A DNA stretch of 6,555 nucleotides, from contig KL569179.1 in assembly GCA_000715635.1 (NCBI GenBank), positions 74,751 to 81,305 of the forward strand, read 5' to 3'. Shown one piece after another: positions 6,018-6,555 of this stretch; position 1 is the first letter of the stretch, and each line of letters starts with the position of its first letter. The notes beneath the pieces were generated by a model. The model was not told where the DNA came from. It saw nothing but the letters and a program-made list of their open reading frames with translations, and did not search any database. The DNA is from Streptomyces violaceus. Lineage in GTDB: Bacteria > Actinomycetota > Actinomycetes > Streptomycetales > Streptomycetaceae. Position numbers and translations under genes: made by a program.

Positions 6018-6555
6018 TGCCATCACTCTACGAAGTGATCACAGAGGTGGCGTCGGACGCCGTTGCGACGGCCATCAAGAACGCATCGGACACGCCGCTG
6101 GAGCCTGTCCGGGTCTGGGACGGCATGCAAGCCGTTTGGCTAGCGTATGAGAGCCACTCTGTTGGGAGGGTCGAGGCTTCGCTCGTCTTGAGGCCTGCCG
6201 ACGTCAAGATGCTCGGCAAGGAGGAAAGTGCCCAGGAATTCCTTTTCGTTGTGGGTAGCAGAGCCTGGCGCGGTGACAACCATCAAGCTTTCTGGTCATC
6301 TCCGGAGAGATATTCCAGGATCGTTGAGCGAGGCATGTCCGAGGATGAGCTCTCCGATTGGATCGTCGATAGCGTCTCCGGTGCTTTGGAACGGGCCTCT
6401 CGTGAACTACGTCCCCTCAAGGCTGTAGGTAATAAGGCGGGGACGGTGTCCCGTGGGAAACCGGCCGGGCGGCGTAAGGCCGCCAGAAACCCGCTGTCCG
6501 CCGCACCGGAGAAGGGAACGCCAGCCAAGAAGGCGCCGGCGAAGAAGGCGACCAC
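6017..6555 (+). CDS. Hypothetical protein with Lys/Ala/Pro-rich tail, 3'-partial
   Basis: The ATG at 6017 shares its A with the TAA of the preceding gene, and GAGGAG at 6005-6010 is a strong ribosome-binding site, so the two are translationally coupled. The frame stays open to the window end (179 codons seen). Residues 1 to about 134 form an acidic, mostly globular-looking domain with WDGMQAVWLAYESHSVGRVE, a strand EFLFVVGSRAW, and a helix-rich end (MSEDELSDWIVDSVSGALERA). From residue 135 the sequence becomes basic and low-complexity, with GRRKAAR and repeated AKKAP/AKKAT units like actinobacterial histone-like tails. I do not recognise the N-terminal domain. The tail suggests contact with DNA, RNA or ribosomes. 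Pairing with the ART-like gene makes a toxin partner or antitoxin role possible, but nothing in the sequence proves it. Confidence 0.8.
   Translation, partial: MPSLYEVITEVASDAVATAIKNASDTPLEPVRVWDGMQAVWLAYESHSVGRVEASLVLRPADVKMLGKEESAQEFLFVVGSRAWRGDNHQAFWSSPERYSRIVERGMSEDELSDWIVDSVSGALERASRELRPLKAVGNKAGTVSRGKPAGRRKAARNPLSAAPEKGTPAKKAPAKKAT

Larger units (their letters stand above)
5223..6555. other. Foreign segment replacing the 3' end of dprA; mobile origin suspected
   Basis: DprA homology stops at about base 5223 and nothing to the window end belongs to the usual yifB-dprA neighbourhood. The two genes here use more A/T-ending codons than yifB or dprA, which suits acquired DNA. No integrase or transposase is visible within the window, so the mobility genes, if any, lie to the right. 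Whether the missing dprA 3' end lies beyond this insert or was deleted cannot be told. Confidence 0.5.

Noticed and set aside
1..6555. CRISPR array, rRNA or tRNA genes
   Set aside because: No regularly spaced direct repeats and no recognisable RNA gene features were seen on either strand.

Overview
The window is GC-rich with strongly GC-biased third codon positions, GTG starts and stop/start overlaps. The truncated yifB-dprA pair reads like a streptomycete or close actinomycete. No taxon can be fixed from the sequence alone.

Layout. (1) Bases 1-3901 are the right part of an integrated mobile element. It holds a large tyrosine recombinase (5' end outside the window) whose N-terminus carries repeated Cys/His modules. 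A DUF6262/TnpC-like HTH plus coiled-coil protein follows with a 4-base overlap. An uncharacterised protein lies on the opposite strand and looks like cargo. The arrangement resembles the TnpA-TnpB-TnpC set of Tn554-type elements; a TnpA-like partner would lie to the left. (2) Bases 3902-4543 are the 3' third of yifB/comM, a Mg-chelatase-like AAA+ ATPase. Homology starts abruptly at the Walker B acidic pair (Asp-Glu-Thr-Pro-Glu-Phe), with a stop codon 40 bases upstream, so the element sits in the Walker B codons. (3) Bases 4540-5355 are dprA, overlapping yifB by 4 bases. It is intact up to the conserved FILRNRV motif, then runs into unrelated sequence. (4) Bases 5224-5477 are non-coding and hold a near-perfect 22-bp palindrome and a separate 8-bp inverted repeat. 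(5) Bases 5478-6555 hold a tightly coupled gene pair of less GC-biased composition. The first encodes a 179-residue protein with a possible ADP-ribosyltransferase-like His-Tyr / Tyr / Glu pattern. The second, cut by the window end, has an acidic N-terminal domain and a Lys/Ala/Pro-rich histone-like tail.

The main points are that two adjacent DNA-uptake/recombination genes are both broken at highly conserved motifs, one by a recombinase element and one by foreign DNA. The two foreign segments carry uncharacterised cargo: a possible degenerate HEPN-like protein on one side, and the ART-like gene plus its basic-tailed partner on the other. The last pair is the best candidate for an undescribed system, possibly toxin/antitoxin or defence, but its function is inference only.
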